Below, piece by piece: positions 26,461 to 33,207 of a stretch of DNA of 64,000 nucleotides. Each line of letters begins with the position of its first letter. Positions within the stretch are counted from its first letter, which is position 1. The notes beneath the pieces were generated by a model that saw only the letters and a list, made by a program, of their open reading frames with translations, had not been told where the DNA came from and did not search any database. The DNA is taken from the NCBI RefSeq assembly GCF_004001045.1, contig NZ_BIMK01000013.1, positions 62,001 through 126,000 of the forward strand, given 5' to 3'. The position numbers and the translations under genes are program-made. The stretch is from Paenibacillus chibensis. GTDB lineage: Bacteria > Bacillota > Bacilli > Paenibacillales > Paenibacillaceae.

Positions 26461-27693
26461 TTAAAATGCCCAATTTCCTTTTTTAAATACAGGCTCTTCT
26501 TGTCCATCTGCCGTAACGCCGAAAATATCCATTTCGCCGGAGCCGATCATAAAGTCAACATGCGTTACGCTTGTATTGAGTCCATGCTCTGTTAGCTGCT
26601 CCTGAGTCATATCCTTGCCGCCCTCGAGACAGAAGGCGTACGCGCTTCCGATCGCCAGATGGTTAGAGGCATTTTCGTCGAACAGCGTATTGAAGTACAG
26701 AATGTTGGAATCGGAGATCGGCGATTGATGCGGAACCAGAGCAACTTCGCCAAGGTAGTGCGCGCCTTCATCCATTTCCACCAAATGCTCAAGCACTTTT
26801 TGGCCTTCTTCGGCTTTGACGCCTACGATGCGGCCGTTTTCAAAGGTGACGGTGAAACGGTCGATGATGTTGCCGCCGTAACTAAGTGGCTTCGTGCTGC
26901 TGACGTATCCGTTGACGCCTGTCTTGAGCGGTGCGGTGAACACTTCCTCGGTCGGCATGTTGGCCACGAAGCTGTGTCCGTTTTCGTTGAAGCTTTCGCC
27001 AGCAGCCCAGATATGACCTTCCGGCAGCTCGATCGTCAGATCCGTGCCAGGAGCTATGTAATGCAGCTTTTTGTATTTCTTGGCGTTCAGTACTTTGGAT
27101 TTTTCATCCAGCGTCTCCAGATGCTTTTTCCAAGCCCCTACCGGGTCTTCCTGATCTACGCGCACGGTATGGAAAATGGCGTCCCAAAGCTTTTGCACGC
27201 GTTCTTCTTTTGGAGCGTCCGGGAATACTTTGTCCGCCCATTCGGGAGAAGGAACCGCGATCAGGCACCAGCTGAATTTATCGGCCTGCTGATAGGCGCG
27301 GTATTTCGTCATGGCTTGACCTCTGGCTTTTTGATTCGCAACGATCCGCTCTTGCTGGATGCCTTTCAACAGGTCCGGATTTTCTGCAAGCACATGCAGT
27401 ACGGCGGCTCCTCTTTCGACAAGCTCGGTCATCTCGCCGGCATACCATTTCGGAGTCTCGGAGAAAACCTCGTCCGCCGCATGCTCATATTTCAAGCGGG
27501 TGATCGTTTCATCGTTCCAATTCACACGTACTTCACTCGCGCCGGCTTGATAAGCCTTTTCCGTGATCATGCGTACGAATGCGGCCGATTCAACCGGGGC
27601 ATTAACGACAAGAATTTGTCCCTTTTGGACATTGGCGCCGACTCTGACGGCCAGGTCGGCATATTTGTTTAGATTTTCCTGGAAATCTGACAT
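26461..27693 (-). CDS. M29-family aminopeptidase (paralogue 2)
   Basis: 410 residues from ATG 27693 (MSDFQENLNKYADLAVRVG), chosen because TTGGAGG lies nine bases upstream and the N-terminus then matches paralogue 1; a longer open frame to 27828 adds residues unlike the family. All M29 landmarks are present: 'YIAPGTDLTIELPEGHIWAA', 'NMPTEEVFTAP', 'LGEVALVPHQSPIS', 'THVDFMIGSGEMD'. Tandem duplicate of the neighbouring aminopeptidase, probably with different peptide preference. Confidence 0.92.
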   Translation of the reverse strand: MSDFQENLNKYADLAVRVGANVQKGQILVVNAPVESAAFVRMITEKAYQAGASEVRVNWNDETITRLKYEHAADEVFSETPKWYAGEMTELVERGAAVLHVLAENPDLLKGIQQERIVANQKARGQAMTKYRAYQQADKFSWCLIAVPSPEWADKVFPDAPKEERVQKLWDAIFHTVRVDQEDPVGAWKKHLETLDEKSKVLNAKKYKKLHYIAPGTDLTIELPEGHIWAAGESFNENGHSFVANMPTEEVFTAPLKTGVNGYVSSTKPLSYGGNIIDRFTVTFENGRIVGVKAEEGQKVLEHLVEMDEGAHYLGEVALVPHQSPISDSNILYFNTLFDENASNHLAIGSAYAFCLEGGKDMTQEQLTEHGLNTSVTHVDFMIGSGEMDIFGVTADGQEEPVFKKGNWAF

Positions 27694-27875
27694 GGGTATA
27701 AAACCTCCAATATGTTTTGTCATGCTTCTGTAAAAACCGGGATTTAAGCAAATCCTCTGATCGTATTGTACTAAATCGGATGACATATTGAAAATATGTA
27801 CGCTCTGGATGGAAAGAATACCGCTCATGGTATACTATATATACATTGAGACGCCAGTAAAGGAGATATGCATAC

Positions 27876-28142
27876 ATGGAATTCCAAATTATAAAAGCAG
27901 ATATGAAGCAGGATGAGGACAAGCATTATCTCGGGCATGTCACCTTTACCCTGGAGGGACATAAATCCCAATATGAAATCACCCTGTTCAGCAAGAGGGG
28001 GAAAGAATGGGATTACAGTTTGAACTTTGCCGGAGAATCCGGGGTTGAGGAAGAATTCTTGAAGGCGGACGAGCTGCTTGAAGAAGATGACGATCTGTTC
28101 GATGCGCTGGTCGATGCCGCGCTGGATTCCATGAAATCATAA
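27876..28142 (+). CDS. small acidic protein of unknown function
   Basis: 88 residues. The N-terminal half ('YLGHVTFTLEGHKSQYEITL', 'GKEWDYSLNFAG') looks like a beta sheet; the C-terminal half is strongly acidic (LLEEDDDLFDALVDA). Start supported by AAAGGAGATATG just upstream. It precedes a CstR/CsoR-like repressor gene by 36 bases in the same direction, but no functional link is known. I do not recognise the family. Confidence 0.7.
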   Translation: MEFQIIKADMKQDEDKHYLGHVTFTLEGHKSQYEITLFSKRGKEWDYSLNFAGESGVEEEFLKADELLEEDDDLFDALVDAALDSMKS

Positions 28143-28178
28143 TATCGAATCTGTATGCCAAGGAAAGGATGAACGAGC

Positions 28179-28439
28179 ATGAACTACGATGATAATGTCG
28201 TCCGCCGCCTGAAGCGGCTTGAAGGGCAAGTCCGGGGCGTACTGAACATGATGGAAGAGGGCAAGAACTGCAAGGACGTGGTTGCCCAGCTGTCCGCGGT
28301 ACGCAGTGCGACGGATAAGGCGATGGCCTATATCGTTGCAATGAATTTGGAGCAGTGCATTCTCGAGGAGCATGCCAAAGGAAATGATACCGGCAGCTTG
28401 GTGAAGGAAGCTGTCGAGCTTTTGATTAAAAGCCGTTAA
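28179..28439 (+). CDS. CsoR/RcnR/CstR-family transcriptional repressor
   Basis: 86-residue all-helical DUF156 protein: 'RLKRLEGQVRGVLNMMEEGK', Cys30 in 'NCKDVVAQLSAVRSA', and Cys65-region 'AMNLEQCILEE'. Copper-sensing CsoR has His-x3-Cys at the second site; here the His is replaced by Asn (N-L-E-Q-C), as in persulfide-sensing CstR, so a thiol/persulfide or other non-copper role is more likely. Targets are unknown; no sulfide-oxidation or copper genes are adjacent. AAAGGAT precedes the ATG. Downstream is lspA after a weak hairpin. Confidence 0.85.
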   Translation: MNYDDNVVRRLKRLEGQVRGVLNMMEEGKNCKDVVAQLSAVRSATDKAMAYIVAMNLEQCILEEHAKGNDTGSLVKEAVELLIKSR

Positions 28440-28459
28440 TACGGCGCTTAACGTTCTTC

Positions 28460-28489
28460 AAGGGCAGGGAGATGCGCCTTCCTGCCTTT
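28460..28489 (+). terminator. weak terminator-like hairpin
   Basis: AAGGGCAGG / CCTGCCTTT (one G-T pair) with a 12-base loop and only three T, between the CsoR-family gene and lspA. Confidence 0.4.
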
Positions 28490-28529
28490 GATATGCCCAT
28501 GACAAGCGCACAGCGAAAGGAGAGAAAAT

Positions 28530-28994
28530 ATGTTCTTTTACTTATTATCACTCATCGTACTGCTGATGGATCAGGGCTCAAAATGGTGGGTACGCACTCA
28601 TATGTCGGTAGGCGAACACTGGAAAGTCTTTGATCCCTATCTGCATTTTGAGTATTATCAAAACAGCGGCGCCGCGTTCAGTTCCTTTCAAGGGTATGGC
28701 AAGTGGTTCGCTTATTTGGCGATCGTCGTGGTGGGCGTCATTATGTATTACCGCAAAAAGGGCGCGATACGCGGATTCGTCCTGGATGCGGCCGCTGCTT
28801 TTCTGGCGGGAGGAGCTCTAGGCAATGCGATTGACCGGATTGTATTCGGCAAAGTGACCGATTTCATCGTTTGGGGCTCAGGCTCGGGCATTATGAATGT
28901 CGCGGATCTGGCGATCAATGCGGGTGTGCTGCTGCTGATCGTTGGCACGCTGCTGCGAAGCTGGAATGAGAGACGTTCCTACTCTTTTAAATGA
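28530..28994 (+). CDS. lspA: lipoprotein signal peptidase (signal peptidase II)
   Basis: Membrane aspartyl protease (154 residues) that removes signal peptides from prolipoproteins after lipidation. Four hydrophobic segments; family motifs 'DQGSKWWV' near the N-terminus, 'YYQNSGAAFS', 'GGALGNAIDRI' with the first catalytic Asp and 'IMNVADLAIN' with the second. The usual rluD partner gene is not adjacent here. Its clients would include the two solute-binding lipoproteins of this window. AAAGGAGAG precedes the ATG. Confidence 0.92.
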   Translation: MFFYLLSLIVLLMDQGSKWWVRTHMSVGEHWKVFDPYLHFEYYQNSGAAFSSFQGYGKWFAYLAIVVVGVIMYYRKKGAIRGFVLDAAAAFLAGGALGNAIDRIVFGKVTDFIVWGSGSGIMNVADLAINAGVLLLIVGTLLRSWNERRSYSFK

Positions 28995-29030
28995 AAAACC
29001 TCATGTCGATATAGGGAGCAGAGAGAAACT

Positions 29031-29600
29031 ATGGAAAACAACCAACCGTCGGCTTTGTCCAAAATCATCAGAGAAAGAAGGTCCATTAAGACAGGCTACA
29101 GAAACATCCCCGTCCCGCAGGAGCTCGTCCTGGAGCTGCTGAACGACGCAGTTTATGCGCCTAATCATAAGCTGCGCGAGCCGTGGAGATTTATTTTCGT
29201 GCCTACGGAATCGAAGCAGCTGTTCGCGCTGGAAATGGCGCAGCATTACCCGGATGAGATGTTCGAGAACCGGATCAAGTATTTTAATGAACCGGATGCC
29301 TATTTGATCATCGTTATGCCAGGCAGCGACAACAAGAAGCAGCATGATGAGGACTTCGGGGCCGTCAGCTCGATGATTCAGAACTTTCAGCTGCTTGCCT
29401 GGGAACGGGGACTTGGCTCGGTGTGGAAAACGAATCCGCATGTCTATGATCCGAATGTCCATCAGATGCTTGGCCTGCAGCCGGGTGAGGAGATTGCCGG
29501 ATTTTTGCATTTGGGCTTTTTCCGCGAAGCTCCGCCAGGACAGCCGAGAACCCCGGCCGAAGAGAAATTTACCGTGTATGAACCGAAATTTGATCTATAG
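29031..29600 (+). CDS. nitroreductase family protein
   Basis: 189 residues, FMN-dependent NAD(P)H oxidoreductase fold. 'IIRERRSIKTGYRN' carries the FMN-binding RRS motif (about residues 13-20); 'YAPNHKLREPWRFIFV' and 'QLLAWERGLGSVWKTN' are typical of the DrgA/YdjA-like subgroup. Physiological substrate unknown. GGGAGCAGAGAG lies before the ATG; a terminator follows directly. Confidence 0.88.
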   Translation: MENNQPSALSKIIRERRSIKTGYRNIPVPQELVLELLNDAVYAPNHKLREPWRFIFVPTESKQLFALEMAQHYPDEMFENRIKYFNEPDAYLIIVMPGSDNKKQHDEDFGAVSSMIQNFQLLAWERGLGSVWKTNPHVYDPNVHQMLGLQPGEEIAGFLHLGFFREAPPGQPRTPAEEKFTVYEPKFDL

Positions 29601-29623
29601 CTCCCGGGTGATCGGGAGTTTTT
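29601..29623 (+). terminator. rho-independent terminator
   Basis: CTCCCG / CGGGAG stem, 6-base loop, five T, immediately after the nitroreductase stop. Confidence 0.75.
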
Positions 29624-29729
29624 CTGATTGGCTATGCCGCGCGGGAAAATTACGAGGTCAAAATTGTCCGGTTTAGGGTAAGTATATAGAATAGATGATG
29701 GAAGAGATACATAGCGGAGGGATTCACAC

Positions 29730-30977
29730 ATGAAAACCAGATATCTGGCAGGAACATCCCTGGCCGTCATGGGCGCGGGGTTTCTGATTACGTTGTTTTT
29801 GCCGCAAAATTTGGGAGTACGGCTGCTGCAGGGCGGTTTTGAAGCAGGCTTGGTCGGAGGCTTCGCCGATTGGTTTGCCGTAACGGCTTTGTTCCGCCAT
29901 CCGATGGGATTACCGATTCCACATACGTCGCTACTCCTCAAGAACCGCAATAAAATCGTCAATTCGCTCATATCCGCTTTGGAAACCGAGCTGTTGAACA
30001 AGGAAAGCATCACGAAAAGACTGCGCGGGATGAAGCTGTTCAAAGGCTTGTCCTCCGGCATCATGAAGCTGGTCAGCAGAAAAGAAAACCGTCGTAAGCT
30101 GATTCATACGCTGAGCGAGCTGGTTCGCCAAATCCCGCTGGAGCAATGGACGCCTCAAGCGCAAAAGGCGCTGGTTAAATTTCTGCAGAGCCAGGATTTG
30201 ACACCGCTGCTCGAAAGCGCATCACGTCAGGCTTTCCGAAGTCAGCTGGATGAGAAAGCACTGAATTATATCCTGAACTTTGCCGGCAAATGGGTCAGCC
30301 GCCCGGAAAACGAGTTTATGCTCGGACAGCTCGCGTACAACAAGATGCAGGATATTCAGCTGGGCGGGATGAAAGGCTTTGCTTTGCAGGCCATGCTCGG
30401 CTTTATGAGCGAGGAGAAGCTGGGGAATATCCTGAAAAATCTGATTTTGTCCTCCATTCATGAAATGATGTACGAAGACAGCTCTTTCCGTCAGCGCATT
30501 TTATCTGAGGTTCGTCAGCAGGTGAGTGAATTTACCGGTAATCCGGAAGTTGCCGAACGCTTGAAGATCATGATTGGAGATAAGCTGGCCGATCCGGGAT
30601 CGGAAGAATGGATGCTGCGCAAGCTGGAGGAGATCAGAGCCCGTGCGCTGATTCTTCTCGAAGAAGAGCACAACAACGGGGGACGCGGCGTGATTAAGGT
30701 CTGCCGCTGGTTTACGGGCGTGCTCCGCGGCAAGGAAGAAATGATGGACCGCTGGGAGCAGGGCATCTTGTCGCTCATCGTCAAGGCGGTGGAAGCCAAC
30801 TATTACCGCATCGGTCTCTTGGTGCGCGAAAACCTGGATCAGCTGGATGATCAGTCTCTCGTGCAGATGCTGGAAGACAAGGTCGGAGGCGACCTGCAGT
30901 GGATTCGCGTCAACGGCGCAATTTGCGGCTTCCTGATCGGGTTGGTGCTGACGGTTATTCATATGGTGATCGCATAA
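29730..30977 (+). CDS. DUF445 family membrane protein
   Basis: 415 residues. Membrane segments at both ends: residues 6-25 ('GTSLAVMGAGFLITLFL') and the last 20 ('GAICGFLIGLVLTVIHMVI'); the long middle is amphipathic helix. 'EAGLVGGFADWFAVTALFRHPMG' (about residues 36-58, split) is the hallmark of DUF445/YheB-like proteins. In B. subtilis relatives are linked to sporulation or are of unknown role; no function is asserted. AGCGGAGGGA precedes the ATG. Confidence 0.87.
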   Translation: MKTRYLAGTSLAVMGAGFLITLFLPQNLGVRLLQGGFEAGLVGGFADWFAVTALFRHPMGLPIPHTSLLLKNRNKIVNSLISALETELLNKESITKRLRGMKLFKGLSSGIMKLVSRKENRRKLIHTLSELVRQIPLEQWTPQAQKALVKFLQSQDLTPLLESASRQAFRSQLDEKALNYILNFAGKWVSRPENEFMLGQLAYNKMQDIQLGGMKGFALQAMLGFMSEEKLGNILKNLILSSIHEMMYEDSSFRQRILSEVRQQVSEFTGNPEVAERLKIMIGDKLADPGSEEWMLRKLEEIRARALILLEEEHNNGGRGVIKVCRWFTGVLRGKEEMMDRWEQGILSLIVKAVEANYYRIGLLVRENLDQLDDQSLVQMLEDKVGGDLQWIRVNGAICGFLIGLVLTVIHMVIA

Positions 30978-31022
30978 AAGCTTGTCATGAAAGGTTGATA
31001 CATTGGAGAGAGGAGCTTGGTG

Positions 31023-31931
31023 ATGAGAAAAAATCGCTTGGGAAGTTCGGATCTATGGGTAAGTGAAATTGGGCTTGGCTGTATGTCGCTCGGGACAGAA
31101 GAGCCGGCGGCGGTGCGCCTTGTGCATGAAGCACTGGAGCGCGGTATCCATTTCCTGGACACGGCGGATATTTATGACGCGGGCCGAAACGAAGAGCTGG
31201 TGGGCAAAGCGCTGAAAGGACGGCGCAGTGACGTTATCCTCGCTACCAAAGTCGGAAACCGCCGCATATCCGGCAAGGAGGGCTTAAGCTGGGATCCGTC
31301 GAAGGCATATATTAAGACTGCGGTTAAAGACAGCCTAAAGCGGCTGCAAACCGATTACATCGATTTGTATCAGCTGCATGGGGGCACGATCGACGATCCG
31401 ATCGATGAAACGATCGAAGCATTCGAGGAGCTGAAGCAGGAAGGCGTCATCCGGTTCTATGGAATTTCGTCCATTCGGCCCAATGTGATCCGGGAATACG
31501 TCAAGCGCTCGAATATCGTATCGGTCATGAGCCAATACAGCATCCTGGACAGAAGACCCGAAGAAGAGGTGCTTCCTCTCTTGGCGGAGCATGGGATCAG
31601 CGTGATCGCGCGCGGTCCCGTCGCTTCCGGCGTGCTGGCTGAAGAGGGAGCGCGGAAGGTGGAGAAGGGCTATCTCGATTATGCTGCCGCGGAGCTAAGC
31701 ACGATCCGGGAGAAGCTGATGCTGCTTGCCAGGCAGGATCGGAGCATGTCGCAAACCGCGATCCGCTACTCGCTCTCACATCCGGCTGTTGCGGCAGCGA
31801 TACCGGGCGCCAGTACGCTCCAGCAGCTCATTCATAACGTAGGTGCAGCCGATGCGCCGGAGCTTACCGCCGAAGAAGTGGATGCGATCCGCCAAATCAG
31901 CCGCCCGAACGTCTATGGGGCGCATCGTTAA
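31023..31931 (+). CDS. aldo/keto reductase
   Basis: 302 residues from ATG 31023 (AGGAG seven bases upstream; in-frame TTG and GTG lie directly before it). TIM-barrel NADPH oxidoreductase: 'GLGCMSLG', catalytic Asp/Tyr in 'LDTADIYDAGRNEELVG' (about residues 45-61), Lys in 'VILATKVG', His in 'YIDLYQLHG', and 'YSILDRRPEEEVLPL'. Substrate cannot be inferred. Own terminator downstream. Confidence 0.9.
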   Translation: MRKNRLGSSDLWVSEIGLGCMSLGTEEPAAVRLVHEALERGIHFLDTADIYDAGRNEELVGKALKGRRSDVILATKVGNRRISGKEGLSWDPSKAYIKTAVKDSLKRLQTDYIDLYQLHGGTIDDPIDETIEAFEELKQEGVIRFYGISSIRPNVIREYVKRSNIVSVMSQYSILDRRPEEEVLPLLAEHGISVIARGPVASGVLAEEGARKVEKGYLDYAAAELSTIREKLMLLARQDRSMSQTAIRYSLSHPAVAAAIPGASTLQQLIHNVGAADAPELTAEEVDAIRQISRPNVYGAHR

Positions 31932-31957
31932 GCGACATTATTTACTTGAACGCCAAT

Positions 31958-31990
31958 AACCGTCCGGCATAAGCCGGGCGGTTTTTCCTT
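31958..31990 (+). terminator. rho-independent terminator
   Basis: AACCGTCCGGC-ATAA-GCCGGGCGGTT followed by T run, after the aldo/keto reductase gene and facing the convergent deformylase gene. Confidence 0.85.
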
Positions 31991-32023
31991 TTTGGATCAT
32001 AATGGAAGCCGTACCTCTATTCA

Positions 32024-32533
32024 TTAGCGCGAAATTTTAAGCGCCTGCATGAGATCGGCTTTTTGTCCCGTTTGATCTCGAAATAACTGTCCGTCCTCCA
32101 CAAGGTCGATAAACAAGATTCCGTTCAGATGATCGATCTCATGCTGGATGCAGCGGGCCAGATACCCTTCGCCTTCGATGTATCGGGTTTCTCCGCTTCG
32201 CGTAAGCGTCGAGATTTTCACAACGTTGGCCCGCTTGACGATACCGGTGTATCCGGGATAGGAGAGGCAAGCCTCAGGGCCGATCTGTTCTCCTTGCATT
32301 TCAAGAATCTCCGGGTTGATCAACTCGATCAATCCTTCGCCGCAGTCCATGACGATCATTCTGCGCAGAATGCCGATTTGCGGTGCGGCCAGACCAGCCC
32401 GGCCAGGCTCGGCATACAACGTATCGGCCATATCATCCAATATCCTCAGTATTTTGGGAGTCAGTTCTAAAACGGGCTTTGCCTTCTTCCGCAGCACGGG
32501 ATCGCCAAACGGAAGAATCTCTCTCTCTGCCAT
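32024..32533 (-). CDS. def: peptide deformylase
   Basis: 169 residues from ATG 32533 (MAEREILPFGDPVLRKKA), chosen for the AGGAGG nine bases upstream; the longer open frame overlaps the preceding gene. Removes the formyl group from nascent protein N-termini. Motif 1 'AGLAAPQIG', motif 2 'EACLSYPGY' with the metal-binding Cys (consensus EGCLS; Gly replaced by Ala), motif 3 'HEIDHLNG' with the two metal-binding His and catalytic Glu. Unlike the usual def-fmt pairing, it is the second gene of an operon with a small XRE-type repressor. Confidence 0.92.
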   Translation of the reverse strand: MAEREILPFGDPVLRKKAKPVLELTPKILRILDDMADTLYAEPGRAGLAAPQIGILRRMIVMDCGEGLIELINPEILEMQGEQIGPEACLSYPGYTGIVKRANVVKISTLTRSGETRYIEGEGYLARCIQHEIDHLNGILFIDLVEDGQLFRDQTGQKADLMQALKISR

Positions 32534-32556
32534 ATCACTTGCCTCCTGATCTCGTA

Positions 32557-32796
32557 TTATGCGCCTTGAATCCGGGAAGGGGTGTGAACCCAAAGATCGC
32601 TCGGGGTACATTCTAACGAAGTGCACAGCGCATCCAAAGTTTCAGCCTTCATCTGTTTCGGCTGTCCCCGAAGCAGGGCGCTAATCGATGGCGGGGATAG
32701 CTCATAGCCTGCTTTATCCCTCAGCAGACGGGCAAGCTCGGCGCCCGACCAAACCCCTTTTTCCGACATGACCTGCCTTAGCATCCAAATAAGCAT
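32557..32796 (-). CDS. small XRE/Cro-family HTH regulator
   Basis: 79 residues, a single HTH_26-like domain: 'SGAELARLLRDKAGYELSPPSIS' (split region about residues 17-40), 'ALLRGQPKQMKAETLDALC', 'LECTPSDLWVH'. First gene of an operon with peptide deformylase 23 bases downstream. The promoter directly upstream is overlapped by two 19-base dyads, so autoregulation is likely. Confidence 0.85.
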   Translation of the reverse strand: MLIWMLRQVMSEKGVWSGAELARLLRDKAGYELSPPSISALLRGQPKQMKAETLDALCTSLECTPSDLWVHTPSRIQGA

Positions 32797-32832
32797 GCTT
32801 TCAACCCCTCTATCAAAGAATTTGCGGCCGAT

Positions 32833-32851
32833 ATTTAGGCGACACCTAAAT
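32833..32851. promoter_or_regulatory. operator-like dyad 1 (XRE-def operon)
   Basis: ATTTAGG-CGACA-CCTAAAT, perfect 7-base arms. Centre at 32842, downstream of the -10 box of the XRE-def promoter. Confidence 0.65.
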
Positions 32852-32852
32852 A

Positions 32853-32871
32853 ATTTAAGTGTTACCTTAAT
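32853..32871. promoter_or_regulatory. operator-like dyad 2 (XRE-def operon)
   Basis: ATTTAAG-TGTTA-CCTTAAT, same length and spacing as dyad 1, centre exactly 20 bases away (two helical turns) and overlapping the -10 box. Confidence 0.6.
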
Positions 32872-32897
32872 ATATCAATCTGAAAATCATATTTCAA
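32869..32897 (-). promoter_or_regulatory. sigma-A promoter of the XRE-def operon
   Basis: On the minus strand TTGAAA (32897-32892), 17-base spacer, TATATT (32874-32869). A divergent candidate (TTGACG 32906-32911, 18 bases, TTTAAT 32930-32935) points toward the two tiny ORFs on the plus strand. Confidence 0.7.
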
Positions 32898-32968
32898 TCG
32901 TTTATTTGACGAAACGACAGGAAAAGGGGTTTAATGGTAATTAATGTATGCTTTTGGAGGTTGGACGG

Positions 32969-33016
32969 ATGCCGAGAATCCAGTGGAAAAATGTTTTTTA
33001 TTTTCAGGAAAAATGA
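32969..33016 (+). CDS. 15-residue leader-like ORF
   Basis: ATG behind TTGGAGG (spacing about nine bases). The peptide is MPRIQWKNVFYFQEK. Its TGA stop overlaps the ATG of the next tiny ORF (ATGA), the arrangement of translationally coupled genes. Too short for any family assignment. Confidence 0.35.
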   Translation: MPRIQWKNVFYFQEK

Positions 33017-33099
33017 TGACGTTTGCCATGCTTTTCTTGCTAGGTTTGTTTTTCTGCGTTCAAATCGCGGCCGTTCTCCTGTTGTGGATGTCCGGTTAA
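33013..33099 (+). CDS. 28-residue single-span membrane peptide
   Basis: Reads MMTFAMLFLLGLFF then CVQIAAVLLLWMSG: one nearly continuous hydrophobic segment, with almost no charge. Translation would be coupled to the 15-residue ORF through ATGA; a weak CAGGA also precedes it. It could be a small membrane protein, a toxin-like peptide or a chance ORF; conservation is the test. Confidence 0.4.
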   Translation: MMTFAMLFLLGLFFCVQIAAVLLLWMSG

Positions 33100-33207
33100 G
33101 GAGTGCGGGCGAAAAAACGTTAAATTTTTTTGAACGGTGGTAGAATCTTCTTCCCAACTCCATGTATAATAGGCATGATCCTAGTTTAGAAAGGAAGTGC
33201 CCATGAT

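Noticed and set aside
27694..27828. N-terminal extension of the second M29 aminopeptidase
   Set aside because: The extra 45 residues do not match the family, and a GGAGG site points to ATG 27693.
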